From Alcanivorax sp. REN37 (GTDB lineage: Bacteria; Pseudomonadota; Gammaproteobacteria; Pseudomonadales; Alcanivoracaceae): 64,000 bases of DNA. The position numbers and the translations under genes were made by a program. Positions within the stretch are counted from its first letter, which is position 1. Every line of letters starts with the position of its first letter. The DNA lies in assembly GCF_041102775.1 (NCBI RefSeq), contig NZ_JBGCUO010000001.1, forward strand, positions 806,001 through 870,000, given 5' to 3'. Below the pieces are notes generated by a model. The model was not told the DNA's origin. It was given only the letters and a program-made list of their open reading frames with translations, and ran no database searches. Shown here piece after piece: positions 10,310-18,807 of the stretch.

Positions 10310-11332
10310 TCAGTCGGTCGCAGACGGCAACACTGACACCCAGTAACGGGTACGCCACGACAGGCGCACCGGCAGCACCTGCGGCAGCGTTTGCAGGATG
10401 TGGTCGGTGTCATGCAGCGGGAATATGCCGGAAATGCGCAGCGTCGCTATCGCCGGGTGGCAGCGTAGATAACCGGGCCGGTAGCGCTCCAATTCATTGA
10501 TAAAGCGCTCCAGCGGCCAATCGTCGGCCACGAGCTGGCCCTGCACCCAGGCTGGTGCTGCACTGCTGGCGCGCGGCCGAGTTCGTACCCCCACCCGGTC
10601 GAAGGCAGTACGCTGACCAGCAGTCACCCGCTGGGCCGGTCCCGATTGATCACGCGGCATCACCGCCACCGCACTTTCCACCACCGTCACCGTGGTGCGC
10701 TCTGGCCAGTGGCGCACGCTGAAGCGGGTGCCGAGCGCTTGGATGCGACCATGGACAGTGTCCACCACCAGTGGCGGTAGTGTCCCAGCGACCCCCTGCG
10801 CGGCGGCGGTGACCAACCACAGCTCGCCCTGCAGCAGCTGCAGACGCCGCTGCTGAGGTTGGAAATCGACCACTACGATGCTGTCGGTGTTGAGTAGTAA
10901 CTGGCTGCCGTCCGGCAAGGTCCAATTGCGTTGTTCACCGGTGCCAGTGCGGTAGTCGGTGCTGAGCCGCTGGCGTAGAGGCCGGCTGGCCGGGGTGGCC
11001 AGCAGAGCACCGCCGCCGGCGGCGCCGGCCAGCAGCAGCCAGCTCAACACTTTGCGCCGTGATGGCTGCTGGCGGCGCTGCATCTCGCCATAGGGCGACA
11101 ACACCTGGTAGGCCGGCGTCGGGCCCAGCTGCTGCAGGTGGCCGGTGATGGCTTCGATATGGCGCCAAGCGCGTTCGTGATCTGGGTGGGCGTTGCGCCA
11201 CGCCTGCCAGCGCTGGCGATCGTCCTCGCTGACGACATCGGCCATCAGCAGCGTCAGCCAGTCTGCGGCAGCCTGCGCCACCTCCACTGGCAGCGGCGCG
11301 CCTTCAGCGAACGGACCGGGCGTGGAGGTCAT
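10310..11332 (-). CDS. FecR-type anti-sigma regulator
   Basis: 340-residue single-pass inner-membrane protein that passes the receptor signal to the FecI-like sigma factor. The cytoplasmic N-terminus has the FecR_N/DUF4880 pattern (AADWLTLLMAD, then WQAWRNAHPDHERAW, residues about 22-60). One membrane helix (LLLAGAAGGGALLA, about 98-112) leads to the periplasmic FecR domain (NWTLPDGSQLLLNTDS, GELWLV, and VHGRIQALGTRFSV) and a C-terminal STN-binding part. It lies 9 bases after the sigma gene and upstream of the receptor, the classic cell-surface-signalling order. Confidence 0.92.
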   Translation of the reverse strand: MTSTPGPFAEGAPLPVEVAQAAADWLTLLMADVVSEDDRQRWQAWRNAHPDHERAWRHIEAITGHLQQLGPTPAYQVLSPYGEMQRRQQPSRRKVLSWLLLAGAAGGGALLATPASRPLRQRLSTDYRTGTGEQRNWTLPDGSQLLLNTDSIVVVDFQPQQRRLQLLQGELWLVTAAAQGVAGTLPPLVVDTVHGRIQALGTRFSVRHWPERTTVTVVESAVAVMPRDQSGPAQRVTAGQRTAFDRVGVRTRPRASSAAPAWVQGQLVADDWPLERFINELERYRPGYLRCHPAIATLRISGIFPLHDTDHILQTLPQVLPVRLSWRTRYWVSVLPSATD

Positions 11333-11341
11333 GGCGCGGTC

Positions 11342-11851
11342 TCATAGGGTAATGGCGAACAAGCATTGCTGATTGGCGCGGCTGAGATATTGCTTCACTG
11401 AGCTGGTGGAAACGCGAAGGCGCTCGGCAATGTCGACGTAACGCAGGCCTTCCAAATGAGCGAGCAGGAATGCTTCGCGCACTTTGGCTGGTAGACCATC
11501 CAGCGCCCGATCCAATTGTTGCAACGCCTCCAGCGCCAACAATTGGGATTCTGGCCCCGGCGCGTGTTCCGGCGGCAGCGCGGCGAGCAATTCCAGATAG
11601 CTGTTTTCCAGCAGTTGGCGGCGATGGCGGCGGGCCATCAGGCGCCGCGCAATGGTGGCCAGAAACGGACGCGGTTGGCGGATATCGCCAGCACTGCCGT
11701 CGCGTAGCACGCTGACGAATGTGTCTTGCGCCAAGTCATCGGCCAGCCCGGCGTCACTCAGCTGACGGCGCAGCCAGCCCAGCAGCCACGGATGGTGGTC
11801 CGCGTAGAGCAGTGCGATGGGGTGCTGGCGGGCCAGCTCGGGCGTCGGCAA
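11342..11851 (-). CDS. FecI-type ECF RNA polymerase sigma factor (TTG start)
   Basis: 169-residue iron-starvation sigma factor. Region 2 includes DLAQDTFVSVL and FLATIARRLMARRHRR (about 40-82); region 4 includes LPAKVREAFLLAHLEGLRYVDIAERLRVSTSSVKQYL (split here: residues about 121-157, helix-turn-helix). Start choice: an in-frame TAG lies 9 bases upstream of TTG 11851, and no ATG or GTG gives a full region 2, so TTG is the likely start, with AGGA about 10 bases before it. A Fur-like box lies upstream at 11888-11905. It probably drives the receptor promoter and works with the adjacent FecR. Confidence 0.88.
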   Translation of the reverse strand: MPTPELARQHPIALLYADHHPWLLGWLRRQLSDAGLADDLAQDTFVSVLRDGSAGDIRQPRPFLATIARRLMARRHRRQLLENSYLELLAALPPEHAPGPESQLLALEALQQLDRALDGLPAKVREAFLLAHLEGLRYVDIAERLRVSTSSVKQYLSRANQQCLFAITL

Positions 11852-11887
11852 GATCGGATCCTAGGAGATGAGAACTTGTTGTCATTG

Positions 11888-11905
11888 GAAATGATTCTCA
11901 TCATA
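11888..11905 (-). promoter_or_regulatory. Fur-like operator upstream of the ECF sigma gene
   Basis: Read leftward, the site is ATGATGAGAATCATTTCC. It matches the Fur consensus core (TGATAATCATT) except for G in place of T at one central position, and most of the flanking bases also fit. It sits about 37 bases upstream of the sigma-factor start, where iron-loaded Fur would block transcription. Found by eye only. Confidence 0.65.
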
Positions 11906-11971
11906 TGTGGTGGCGGGGACTGCCGACAAGGTCCATTACTGGGGCGCCGTTCACGGCTCTGCTGACAACAA

Positions 11972-12005
11972 TAAAAAAGCCCCGGTGCCGCAAGGCGCCG
12001 GGGCT
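11972..12005 (-). terminator. Rho-independent terminator of ompW
   Basis: Read leftward: a GC-rich stem (AGCCCCGG with its complement CCGGGGCT, extended by GCC/GGC with one mismatch), a TTGC loop, and TTTTTTA immediately after. It ends the leftward ompW transcript about 40 bases past its stop codon. Confidence 0.85.
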
Positions 12006-12044
12006 GTTGCACACGGACCGAGCGGCAGCGCCGCCCGGCGTGGC

Positions 12045-12674
12045 TTAGAACCGCATGCCGAAGCCGAGGGTGCTGACCACCGGATCGATATGCACAGTGC
12101 CGATGCGGGCGCCGTTCAGCTTGGCTTTAGAATCGATGTCCATGTAACGCACGCTGGCGTTGGCATACAGGCTCTCGGTGATCTTGATGTCCACCCCGAC
12201 CTGCGCCGCAACGCCCCAAGAGTCTTCCAACTTCAGATTGGCGCCGCTGATCGGGCCGGTCTCACGGGTGTTGAAGAAGGTGGTGTAGTTCAGGCCCACG
12301 CCGACATAGGGGTTCACTTGCGCATCCGGCAGGAAGAACCACTGGGCGGTGACGGTCGGCGGCAAGTGCTTGGTGGTCGCACTCTTGTCGCCGTTGAGGG
12401 TCACGGTGTGGTTGAACGGCAGCGCTCCCAGCACTTCGATACCGAGGTTGCGGGTCGCCATGTAGGTCACGCTGATGCTCGGTTGGGTGGCGTCTTCCAC
12501 GTCCACCGCAAGGGTGCCGTTGGCGAGTTTGCCGTTGTTGCTCTTCGGGTTGACCTGGGTCACGCCGAATTTCACCAGCCAGTCGCCGGCTTCATAAGCG
12601 TGGGCCGGCAGGGTCACCAGCAGCGGAGAGGCGGCGACGAGGCCGAGCAGGGTGGTGCGCAAGGGGAATGACAT
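12045..12674 (-). CDS. ompW: Outer-membrane protein OmpW
   Basis: 209-residue eight-stranded outer-membrane barrel of the OmpW/OprG/AlkL family, small channels associated with uptake of hydrophobic molecules. A signal peptide (about 1-24, LPAHA) is followed by family landmarks YEAGDWLVKFGVTQVNPK, the loop region NLGIEVLGALPFNHTV, VNPYVGVGLNYTTFF, SWGVAAQVGVDI and the C-terminal strand VVSTLGFGMRF ending in Phe. The ATG at 12674 has AAGGAG 10 bases upstream; a longer frame to 12746 has no such site. Two ANR/FNR-like sites lie upstream, in keeping with oxygen control of OmpW/OprG in other bacteria. Confidence 0.93.
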   Translation of the reverse strand: MSFPLRTTLLGLVAASPLLVTLPAHAYEAGDWLVKFGVTQVNPKSNNGKLANGTLAVDVEDATQPSISVTYMATRNLGIEVLGALPFNHTVTLNGDKSATTKHLPPTVTAQWFFLPDAQVNPYVGVGLNYTTFFNTRETGPISGANLKLEDSWGVAAQVGVDIKITESLYANASVRYMDIDSKAKLNGARIGTVHIDPVVSTLGFGMRF

Positions 12675-12732
12675 GAGGGTTACTCCTTGGTCCGTAGTGG
12701 GGACAGTATCCGCCGTCCCACGACGACAGCTG

Positions 12733-12746
12733 CTGACCTGGATCAA
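12733..12746 (-). promoter_or_regulatory. ANR/FNR-like site 1 upstream of ompW
   Basis: Read leftward, TTGATCCAGGTCAG: a perfect TTGAT half-site, 4-base spacer and GTCAG, close to the ANR/FNR pattern TTGAT-N4-ATCAA (the GTCA variant is common in pseudomonads). It is 59-72 bases upstream of the ompW ATG. An identical 14-mer occurs in opposite orientation at 12774-12787. Confidence 0.6.
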
Positions 12747-12773
12747 TCACACAGCGTGGCCGCTGCGCCGGGC

Positions 12774-12787
12774 TTGATCCAGGTCAG
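12774..12787 (+). promoter_or_regulatory. ANR/FNR-like site 2 between ompW and the trp leader
   Basis: The same 14 bases as the site at 12733-12746 (TTGATCCAGGTCAG), now on the plus strand. Centre-to-centre distance is 41 bases, about four helical turns. It lies about 60 bases upstream of the candidate -10 of the trp operon, so it could act on either divergent promoter. Confidence 0.55.
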
Positions 12788-12846
12788 CCCGATCGGCGGC
12801 GGCAAAAAAGCCGCTGCCGGGGGTCGCCTCGGTCGGGCACTGTGGC

Positions 12847-12852
12847 TACAAT
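12847..12852 (+). promoter_or_regulatory. Candidate -10 box of the trp operon
   Basis: TACAAT, five of six matches to TATAAT, placed 38 bases before the leader-peptide start, which suits a short attenuated leader RNA. The -35 region 17 bases upstream (TCGCCT) is poor, so the promoter is tentative. Confidence 0.4.
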
Positions 12853-12889
12853 CGGGCCCATTCATCTTTTGGTTGCAGGAATCCGTCCG

Positions 12890-12955
12890 GTGAACCGGTC
12901 CTCCGCACTGTCACAATCCGCTGCTCTGCCCGCACCCGCCTCCTGGCGATGGTGA
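12890..12955 (+). CDS. trpL: trp leader peptide (21 aa, ends Trp-Arg-Trp)
   Basis: Short frame from GTG 12890 with AGGA 8-11 bases upstream: MNRSSALSQSAALPAPASWRW, then TGA. Two Trp codons in the last three positions, an intrinsic terminator 50 bases downstream and trpE directly after that are the hallmarks of ribosome-mediated transcription attenuation: when charged tRNA-Trp is scarce the ribosome stalls at the Trp codons and the terminator does not form. A candidate 1:2-type hairpin (GTGCTC pairing with GGGCAC) overlaps the region just after the stop. I could not define an unambiguous antiterminator. Too short for automated gene finding. Confidence 0.75.
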   Translation: MNRSSALSQSAALPAPASWRW

Positions 12956-13004
12956 CGCTCCCCTGTGCTCTGTAATGGGCACTCTGCTTTGCGTGTTTGG
13001 CTCC

Positions 13005-13025
13005 CGGGCTAAAGGCCCGTTTTCT
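13005..13025 (+). terminator. trp attenuator (intrinsic terminator before trpE)
   Basis: Stem CGGGC(T) with (G)GCCCG, 3-base loop AAA, followed directly by TTTTCT. It lies between the leader peptide and the trpE ATG at 13045, so termination here would prevent trpEGDC expression. Confidence 0.75.
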
Positions 13026-13044
13026 ACACCACAAAGGATTGATC

Positions 13045-14538
13045 ATGTCTGCGGACTCTTTTGAGCACTATGCCCGTGCGGGCTACAACCGTGTGCCAGT
13101 GGTACGTGAGGTACTGGCGGATCTGGACACGCCGCTGTCGGCCTACCGCAAATTGGCACAGGGCCCGTACAGCTACCTGTTCGAGTCGGTGCAGGGCGGC
13201 GAGCGTTGGGGACGCTACTCGATCATTGGCCTGCCAGGCTGTGAGGTGATCACCGTGCGTGGGCGCACCATCGAGCGCAGCGGCGACGTCAACGAGGTGC
13301 TGGAAGACGTTGATCCTATTGCCTGGATTGAGCACTACCGCGGCCAGTTTCGAGCGCCAGAAGTGCCGGGTCTACCGCGTTTCAACGGCGGCCTAGCCGG
13401 TTATTTTGGCTTCGAAAGCGTGCGCTATTTCGAGCCGCGGGTCGGCGAGCCGCGTGGCCGCGATCCGCTCGGCGTGCCCGACATCGTGTTGGTGCGCAGT
13501 GAAGAAGTGGTGGTGTTCGATAACCTGCGCGGCAGCCTGTTCCTGATTGTGCTGGCCGACCCGGCCAAGGCCGGTGCACTGGCGGCCGCACAACAGCGGC
13601 TGGATGTGCTTCAGGCCCGGCTGCGGGCGCCCACTGAGGGGCCGGATGACCGCCCGCGTGGCGAGGCGATTGCCGAGCAGGATCTGCAAGCAGAAATGAG
13701 TCAGGCCGAGTTCGAAGGCATGGTGGAGCAGATTCGCGATTACATCGCTGCTGGCGATGTCATGCAGGTGGTGCCGTCGCAGCGGTTGTCCGCGCCGTTC
13801 CAAGCGCCGGCGCTGGATCTGTACCGGGCGTTGCGATACCTGAACCCGTCGCCGCACATGTTCTTCTTTGATTTGGGCGATTTCCACATTGCCGGGTCGT
13901 CGCCGGAAATCCTGTCACGCGTGGAGCATGGCGTGGTCACGGTGCGGCCGCTGGCGGGTACCCGCCGCCGTGGCCATACGCTGGAGGAAGACCTGGCGCT
14001 GGAAGCCGAGTTGCTGGCGGACCCGAAGGAAATTGCTGAACACCTGATGCTGATCGATCTCGGCCGCAACGACGTCGGTCGTATTTCCCGGCCGGGCACG
14101 GTGCAGGTGACCGAGCAGATGGTGGTGGAGCGTTACTCCCACGTGATGCATATCGTTTCTAATGTGCAGGGCGAGTTGAACGACGGGTTGGGGCCGCTGG
14201 ATGTACTGCGCGCGACCTTCCCGGCCGGCACCCTGAGCGGCTCACCGAAGATCCGCGCCATGGAAATTATCAATGAGCTGGAGCCGGTGAAGCGCGGCGT
14301 TTACGGCGGCGCAGTGGGCTACCTCGGTTTCAACGGCCAGATGGATACCGCCATCGCCATCCGTACTGCGGTGATCAAAGACGAGCGCGTTTACGTGCAA
14401 GTGGGCGCCGGCGTGGTGGCTGACTCGGTGCCGCGTTTGGAGTGGGAAGAGACCATGAACAAAGGCCGTGCGGTGTTCACCGCCATCAACATGGCGCTGT
14501 CCGGTTTGCGGGTGGCCCAGCCTGGAGAGCGCGCATGA
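13045..14538 (+). CDS. trpE: Anthranilate synthase component I
   Basis: 497-residue large subunit that converts chorismate to anthranilate with ammonia supplied by TrpG; first step of tryptophan synthesis. The N-terminal feedback-binding region has the LLES-like [14 protein letters not shown] (about 42-55); the catalytic domain includes [54 protein letters not shown], and [17 protein letters not shown]. The ATG at 13045 follows AAAGGA and an attenuator. It overlaps trpG by 4 bases (ATGA), so components I and II are translationally coupled. Confidence 0.96.
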   Translation: MSADSFEHYARAGYNRVPVVREVLADLDTPLSAYRKLAQGPYSYLFESVQGGERWGRYSIIGLPGCEVITVRGRTIERSGDVNEVLEDVDPIAWIEHYRGQFRAPEVPGLPRFNGGLAGYFGFESVRYFEPRVGEPRGRDPLGVPDIVLVRSEEVVVFDNLRGSLFLIVLADPAKAGALAAAQQRLDVLQARLRAPTEGPDDRPRGEAIAEQDLQAEMSQAEFEGMVEQIRDYIAAGDVMQVVPSQRLSAPFQAPALDLYRALRYLNPSPHMFFFDLGDFHIAGSSPEILSRVEHGVVTVRPLAGTRRRGHTLEEDLALEAELLADPKEIAEHLMLIDLGRNDVGRISRPGTVQVTEQMVVERYSHVMHIVSNVQGELNDGLGPLDVLRATFPAGTLSGSPKIRAMEIINELEPVKRGVYGGAVGYLGFNGQMDTAIAIRTAVIKDERVYVQVGAGVVADSVPRLEWEETMNKGRAVFTAINMALSGLRVAQPGERA

Positions 14539-15119
14539 TCCGGGTGCTGATGATCGACAACTACGACAGCTTCACCTACAACCTGGTGCAGTATTTCATG
14601 GAGCTCGGCGCCGAGGTGCTGGTGCACCGTAACGACGCGATCTCGTTGGCCGAGATCGAGGCGCTGGCGCCGGACCGGCTGGTGATTTCCCCCGGTCCCT
14701 GCACCCCCAACGAAGCCGGCATCTCGCTGGCGGCGATCAAACAGTTCGCCGGCCAGCTGCCGATTCTTGGTGTCTGCCTGGGCCACCAGAGCATTGGCCA
14801 GGCGTTTGGCGGCAAGGTGGTACGCGCGGGGCAAGTGATGCACGGCAAGACCTCCGCCATTCATCACACCGGCGTGGGCGTGTTCCGCAACCTGCCGACG
14901 CCGTTCACCGCCACCCGTTATCATTCGCTGGTGGTGGAGCAGGCGAGTTTGCCGGACTGTTTGGAAGTGACCGCTTGGACCTGCCATGAAGACGGCAGCC
15001 GCGAAGAGATCATGGGGCTGCGGCACCGTGAACTGGACATCGAGGGCGTGCAGTACCATCCCGAATCAATTCTGTCGGAGCACGGCCACGCGCAGTTGCG
15101 CAATTTTCTTGAGCGCTAA
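14535..15119 (+). CDS. trpG: Anthranilate synthase component II (glutamine amidotransferase)
   Basis: 194-residue class-I glutamine amidotransferase supplying ammonia to TrpE. Landmarks are [25 protein letters not shown], the nucleophile C81 in [15 protein letters not shown], and the catalytic His/Glu in [10 protein letters not shown] near residue 172. The protein may also serve folate synthesis as PabA, as in many bacteria. The ATG lies inside the trpE stop. trpD follows after 23 bases. Confidence 0.95.
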   Translation: MIRVLMIDNYDSFTYNLVQYFMELGAEVLVHRNDAISLAEIEALAPDRLVISPGPCTPNEAGISLAAIKQFAGQLPILGVCLGHQSIGQAFGGKVVRAGQVMHGKTSAIHHTGVGVFRNLPTPFTATRYHSLVVEQASLPDCLEVTAWTCHEDGSREEIMGLRHRELDIEGVQYHPESILSEHGHAQLRNFLER

Positions 15120-15142
15120 CGCGCTGCTATAGGGGACAAGCC

Positions 15143-16189
15143 ATGGACATCAGTCGCGCCATCGCCCAAGCGGTGGAAAACATTGACCTCAGCCGCGAAG
15201 AAATGCAGGCGGTAATGCGCCAGATCATGACCGGCGGCGCCACCGAGGCGCAGATTGCTGGATTCCTGGTGGCGCTGCGCATGAAAAGCGAATCGGTGGA
15301 TGAAATCACCGGCGCGGTGGAAGTGATGCGTGAGCTGGTGCTGCCGGTGGCGGTGGACGGCCTCGATTACTTGGTCGACATCGTCGGGACCGGTGGCGAT
15401 GGCGCCAATCTGTTCAACTGCTCGTCCGGCTCGGCATTCGTAGCCGCCGCCGCTGGCTGTCGCGTGGCCAAACACGGCAATCGCAAGGTCAGCTCCAAGA
15501 GCGGCTCGGCGGATGTGTTGGAAGCAGCCGGCATTGAGCTGGACCTGACGCCGGAACAAATTGCCCGCTGTGTGCGCGAAGTCGGTGTCGGTTTCATGTT
15601 CGCGCCGCAGCACCACACCGCGATGAAGCACACCGCCAATCCGCGCCGCGACCTTGGCATCCGCACGTTGCTGAACATCCTCGGCCCGATGACCAACCCG
15701 GCCGGCGTCAAACGTCAGGTGATCGGCGTGTTCACCCACAAACTATGCCGGCCGATGGCGGAAGTGTTGGGCCGCCTCGGCGCTGAGCATGTGATGGTGG
15801 TGCACGGCGCCGATGGCCTTGATGAAATCAGCTTGGCTGGCCGCACCAAGGTGGCCGAGTACAAGCACGGCACGCTGACTGAATACGAAATCACCCCGGA
15901 AGATGTGGGGTTGGAATCTGCCTCGTTGGTGGGCCTCGATGTGGCCGATGCGGCATCCTCCCTGGCGTTGATCCGTGATGCCTTCGGCAAGCGCAAATCC
16001 CGCAACGCCGAGAAGGCTGCGGACATGATGGCACTCAACGCCGGCGCCGCCATTTATGTGGCCGGCGTCACTGGCACGCTGCGCGATGGTGTGCGCATGG
16101 CCGAAGACCTGGTGCACAACGGCGAGGCCGCGGAACGCCTGCGCGATGTGGCCAAGTTCACTGAATTTCTCAAGCGGAGCGCATCATGA
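15143..16189 (+). CDS. trpD: Anthranilate phosphoribosyltransferase
   Basis: 348-residue enzyme that joins anthranilate and PRPP. The PRPP-binding [14 protein letters not shown] (about 79-92), [19 protein letters not shown] and the anthranilate tunnel residues HHTAMKH and LGPMTNPA are all present. The ATG has AGGGGA upstream. It overlaps trpC by 4 bases (ATGA). Full length for the family. Confidence 0.96.
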   Translation: MDISRAIAQAVENIDLSREEMQAVMRQIMTGGATEAQIAGFLVALRMKSESVDEITGAVEVMRELVLPVAVDGLDYLVDIVGTGGDGANLFNCSSGSAFVAAAAGCRVAKHGNRKVSSKSGSADVLEAAGIELDLTPEQIARCVREVGVGFMFAPQHHTAMKHTANPRRDLGIRTLLNILGPMTNPAGVKRQVIGVFTHKLCRPMAEVLGRLGAEHVMVVHGADGLDEISLAGRTKVAEYKHGTLTEYEITPEDVGLESASLVGLDVADAASSLALIRDAFGKRKSRNAEKAADMMALNAGAAIYVAGVTGTLRDGVRMAEDLVHNGEAAERLRDVAKFTEFLKRSAS

Positions 16190-16998
16190 GCGTGCAACAG
16201 ACCGGCACCGTGCTGGACCGTATCCTGCTGCGTAAGCAGGAAGAAGTGGCCGCCTGCCGTGCCGCGCGCCCGTTGCTGCAGGTGCAAGAGGCCGCGGTGG
16301 TGGCCAATGAACAACTGCCGGTGCGTGGCTTTGCTGCGGCATTGAGCGCCAAAGTGGCCGCCGGCCAGCCGGCGGTGATTGCCGAAATCAAAAAAGCGTC
16401 GCCTTCCAAGGGCGTGATCCGTGCTGATTTTGATCCGCCGCTGATTGCCGCCCAATACGAGCAAGGCGGTGCCGCCTGTTTGTCGGTGCTCACCGATCGC
16501 GACTTTTTCCAGGGCGAGGATGCGTTCTTGCAGCAGGCACGGGCGGCCTGCTCATTGCCGGTGCTGCGCAAGGATTTCACCATCGACGCCTATCAGATTT
16601 GGGAAGCGCGGGCGTTGGGCGCTGACTGCGTGCTGCTGATTGCCGCCGCGCTGTCCGATGAACTGATGGCGTCGCTCTACGAGACCGCGGTGGCAGCGGG
16701 GCTGGACGCGCTGATCGAAGTGCACACCGCCGAGGAAATGGAGCGCGCGCTGCAATTGCCGGCGCCGCTAATCGGCATCAACAACCGCGACCTGCACAGC
16801 TTCGAGGTGTCGCTGGATGTGACCTTGGCGCTGCAGCAGCAGGTGCCGGCGGACCGCCAACTGGTCACCGAAAGCGGCATTCTCAATGCTGACGATGTGG
16901 CGCGGATGCGCGCTGCCGGTATTGATCGCTTTTTGGTTGGCGAGGCGTTCATGCGGGCGCCGCAGCCGGGCGACGCCTTGGCCACGCTGTTCCGCTGA
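16186..16998 (+). CDS. trpC: Indole-3-glycerol-phosphate synthase
   Basis: 270-residue TIM-barrel enzyme that closes the indole ring from carboxyphenylamino-deoxyribulose phosphate. The catalytic segments [11 protein letters not shown] (Lys near residue 69), [51 protein letters not shown] and VTESGI, then FLVGEAFMR, are intact. It is monofunctional (no TrpF fusion). Last gene of the trp operon; a strong terminator follows. Confidence 0.96.
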   Translation: MSVQQTGTVLDRILLRKQEEVAACRAARPLLQVQEAAVVANEQLPVRGFAAALSAKVAAGQPAVIAEIKKASPSKGVIRADFDPPLIAAQYEQGGAACLSVLTDRDFFQGEDAFLQQARAACSLPVLRKDFTIDAYQIWEARALGADCVLLIAAALSDELMASLYETAVAAGLDALIEVHTAEEMERALQLPAPLIGINNRDLHSFEVSLDVTLALQQQVPADRQLVTESGILNADDVARMRAAGIDRFLVGEAFMRAPQPGDALATLFR

Positions 16999-17003
16999 CA
17001 TAA

Positions 17004-17030
17004 AAAACGGCACTCCAAGGAGTGCCGTTT
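17004..17030. terminator. Bidirectional terminator between trpC and a convergent gene
   Basis: Stem ACGGCACTCC / GGAGTGCCGT with a 2-base AA loop (AA-TT pairs extend it), bordered by A-runs on the left and TTT on the right. The T-run is stronger for leftward transcripts (TTTTTTA), but both trpC and the convergent 17055-17504 gene can end here. Confidence 0.8.
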
Positions 17031-17054
17031 GGTCGCTGTCGGAGCGGCGTGCGA

Positions 17055-17504
17055 TCAGCGCGCCGGCGGTGCAACCTGGTTCATCTGCACCTTGATTTCC
17101 TTCTCTTTCTTGTCCGCGGTGTAACCTTCCACGGAAATGTGGCCACGCTTGGAGACATCAATGCTCTCGAAGCTGACCAGACCGTTGGCGGCCGCTGCCC
17201 GCAGGGTGTTTTGCAGGGCATCGTGGCTCAGGCCGTACGGGTCTTTCTTCTCTTTGCGCTTTTCGCCTACCTTGTCGCCGGTGGCGGAGAACTGCACTTC
17301 AGCGTAGGTGGTTGCGTCCACCCAGCCTTCGATCTCGGCGCTCATATCGTCGTCGATGTCGATTTCGGTGTAGTAGGTGAAGCCATATTCGTTGGCCTTC
17401 TGGATCAGAGCCTTCAGTTGGTCGGCGTTCATTTCAGCGTGGGCAGAGGCGCCGCCGAATACCAGTGCAGCGGTGATCACGGGCAAGGAAAGCTTCTTCA
17501 ACAT
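17055..17504 (-). CDS. Exported PepSY-like protein, unknown function
   Basis: 149-residue protein with a clear signal peptide (MLKKLSLPVITAALVFGGAS, cleavage after AHA at about residue 23). The mature part is small and highly charged, with a helix (ADQLKALIQKANEYGF), a beta hairpin containing DIDDDMSAEIEGWVD, and later KRGHISVEGYTADKKEKEIKV. The alternation resembles the PepSY_2 fold of small periplasmic proteins, but I cannot show homology. The ATG at 17504 has AGGAG 10 bases upstream; the longer frame to 17657 lacks support. Confidence 0.7.
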   Translation of the reverse strand: MLKKLSLPVITAALVFGGASAHAEMNADQLKALIQKANEYGFTYYTEIDIDDDMSAEIEGWVDATTYAEVQFSATGDKVGEKRKEKKDPYGLSHDALQNTLRAAAANGLVSFESIDVSKRGHISVEGYTADKKEKEIKVQMNQVAPPAR

Positions 17505-17643
17505 GGTTGCTATCTCCTGAATGGGGTCTTCACCAGATCCGTTCTGGCGTGGTAACCAGTGTGCAAACTGCTCGCCGCCACGTCTTTGAAAGTTCGTAAT
17601 ATGGGCGCGCTTTGACAAAATTTTGGTTCCCGGAGAAACACTT

Positions 17644-17835
17644 ATGCCATCGCGCATTACCGGTTTTCGGCAGGATGAAGAAGGCCATTGGGTGGTGTTG
17701 CTGAGCTGTGGGCACAGTCAGCATGTGCGTCATCAGCCACCATTCAGTGAGCGGCCGTGGGTGCTGGATGCCGAGCAGCGCGCGGCGAAAGTGGGGGCGG
17801 TGTTTGACTGCGGCTGGTGCCGGCAGCAGAAATGA
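17644..17835 (+). CDS. DUF3565 domain protein
   Basis: 63-residue protein with two cysteine/histidine pairs, SCGHSQHVRH and DCGWCRQ, that could bind a metal, and the family phrases GFRQDEEGHWVVLLSCGH and RPWVLD. This matches the small DUF3565 family, of unknown function, found in marine and soil gammaproteobacteria. The ATG has GGAG 8 bases upstream. It diverges from the exported protein and converges on vfr. Confidence 0.72.
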   Translation: MPSRITGFRQDEEGHWVVLLSCGHSQHVRHQPPFSERPWVLDAEQRAAKVGAVFDCGWCRQQK

Positions 17836-17836
17836 A

Positions 17837-17857
17837 ACAGGCGCCGTGGGCGCCTGT
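17837..17857 (-). terminator. Possible terminator of vfr
   Basis: Perfect 9-base stem ACAGGCGCC / GGCGCCTGT with a 3-base loop; read leftward it is followed by TTCATTTC, a weak T-tract. It overlaps the end of the DUF3565 gene. Confidence 0.45.
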
Positions 17858-17882
17858 CATGGAAACGGTGACGCGGGCGGGG

Positions 17883-18515
17883 TCAGCGAGTGCCGTAGAC
17901 CACCATGGTTTTGCCTTTCACCGAAACCAATCCCTGTTCTTCCAGATTTTTCAGCACCCGGCCGACCATCTCGCGGGAGCAGCCGACAATGCGGCCGATC
18001 TCTTGGCGCGTGACCTTGATCTGCATGCCGTCTGGATGGGTCATCGCATCAGGTTGCTTGCACAGGTCGAGCAGAGTGCCCGCCACGCGGCCGGTGACAT
18101 CGAGGAACGCCAAGTCGCCTACTTTACGGGTGGTGGCACGCAGGCGGCCGGCGATCTGAGCCGAGACCGTGAACAGAATGTCGGCGTCTTCACGCGCCAG
18201 CTGGCGGAATTTGCTGTAGCTGATTTCAGCCACTTCACATTCGGTTTTTGCTTTCACCCACGCTGAGCGGCTGGGCTCGGCTTCGAACAGCCCCATCTCA
18301 CCGAAGAAGTCGCCCTCATTGAGGTAGGCCATGATCATCTCGCGGCCGTCGTCATCTTCAATCATCACCGTCACGGAGCCCTTGAGCACAAAATAGAGCG
18401 CATCTGACTCGTCGCCGGCGTAGATGATGGTGCTTTTCGCCGGATACTTGCGACGGTGGCAGTGAGCCAGGAAATTTTCCAGATTAGGAATAATTTTGTT
18501 GCTGGGATCCGACAT
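17883..18515 (-). CDS. vfr: cAMP receptor protein / Vfr-type global regulator
   Basis: 210-residue Crp-Fnr family protein. The cAMP pocket is well kept ([25 protein letters not shown]: Gly-Glu plus Arg-Ser contacts, residues about 68-90), as is the long dimer helix, and the C-terminal helix-turn-helix has the Crp recognition sequence [21 protein letters not shown]. There are no Fnr-type N-terminal cysteines. Position between trpC and an OsmC gene equals PA0651-vfr-PA0653 in P. aeruginosa, so vfr is the best name. The ATG at 18515 is the natural start. Confidence 0.92.
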   Translation of the reverse strand: MSDPSNKIIPNLENFLAHCHRRKYPAKSTIIYAGDESDALYFVLKGSVTVMIEDDDGREMIMAYLNEGDFFGEMGLFEAEPSRSAWVKAKTECEVAEISYSKFRQLAREDADILFTVSAQIAGRLRATTRKVGDLAFLDVTGRVAGTLLDLCKQPDAMTHPDGMQIKVTRQEIGRIVGCSREMVGRVLKNLEEQGLVSVKGKTMVVYGTR

Positions 18516-18807
18516 GGGCCAAGTTCATCGTAGGGTTGGTTAACAAGGTTAAATAGGTAAAACGCCTGACAAAGCGGTCCGATAGTGCCCTTTTTTGGCG
18601 CCTGTGCCAAGGCGAGGACAGTGAGGATGCTAACTGGGGCACACCGCCCAAGGCCAGCGCCGCGGCGGGGAAAGCCTTGCCGGTCCTGCAGCAGCCTCTG
18701 CGGCGCCCGTAGCAGCGGGCGCTAGGGCCGGTAATGCGTGCCGTTTTCAGGGTATGGCCCCGGCAGGGGTTGTGATACTCTGCGCCCCCTTGACGGGAGG
18801 ACGAACC

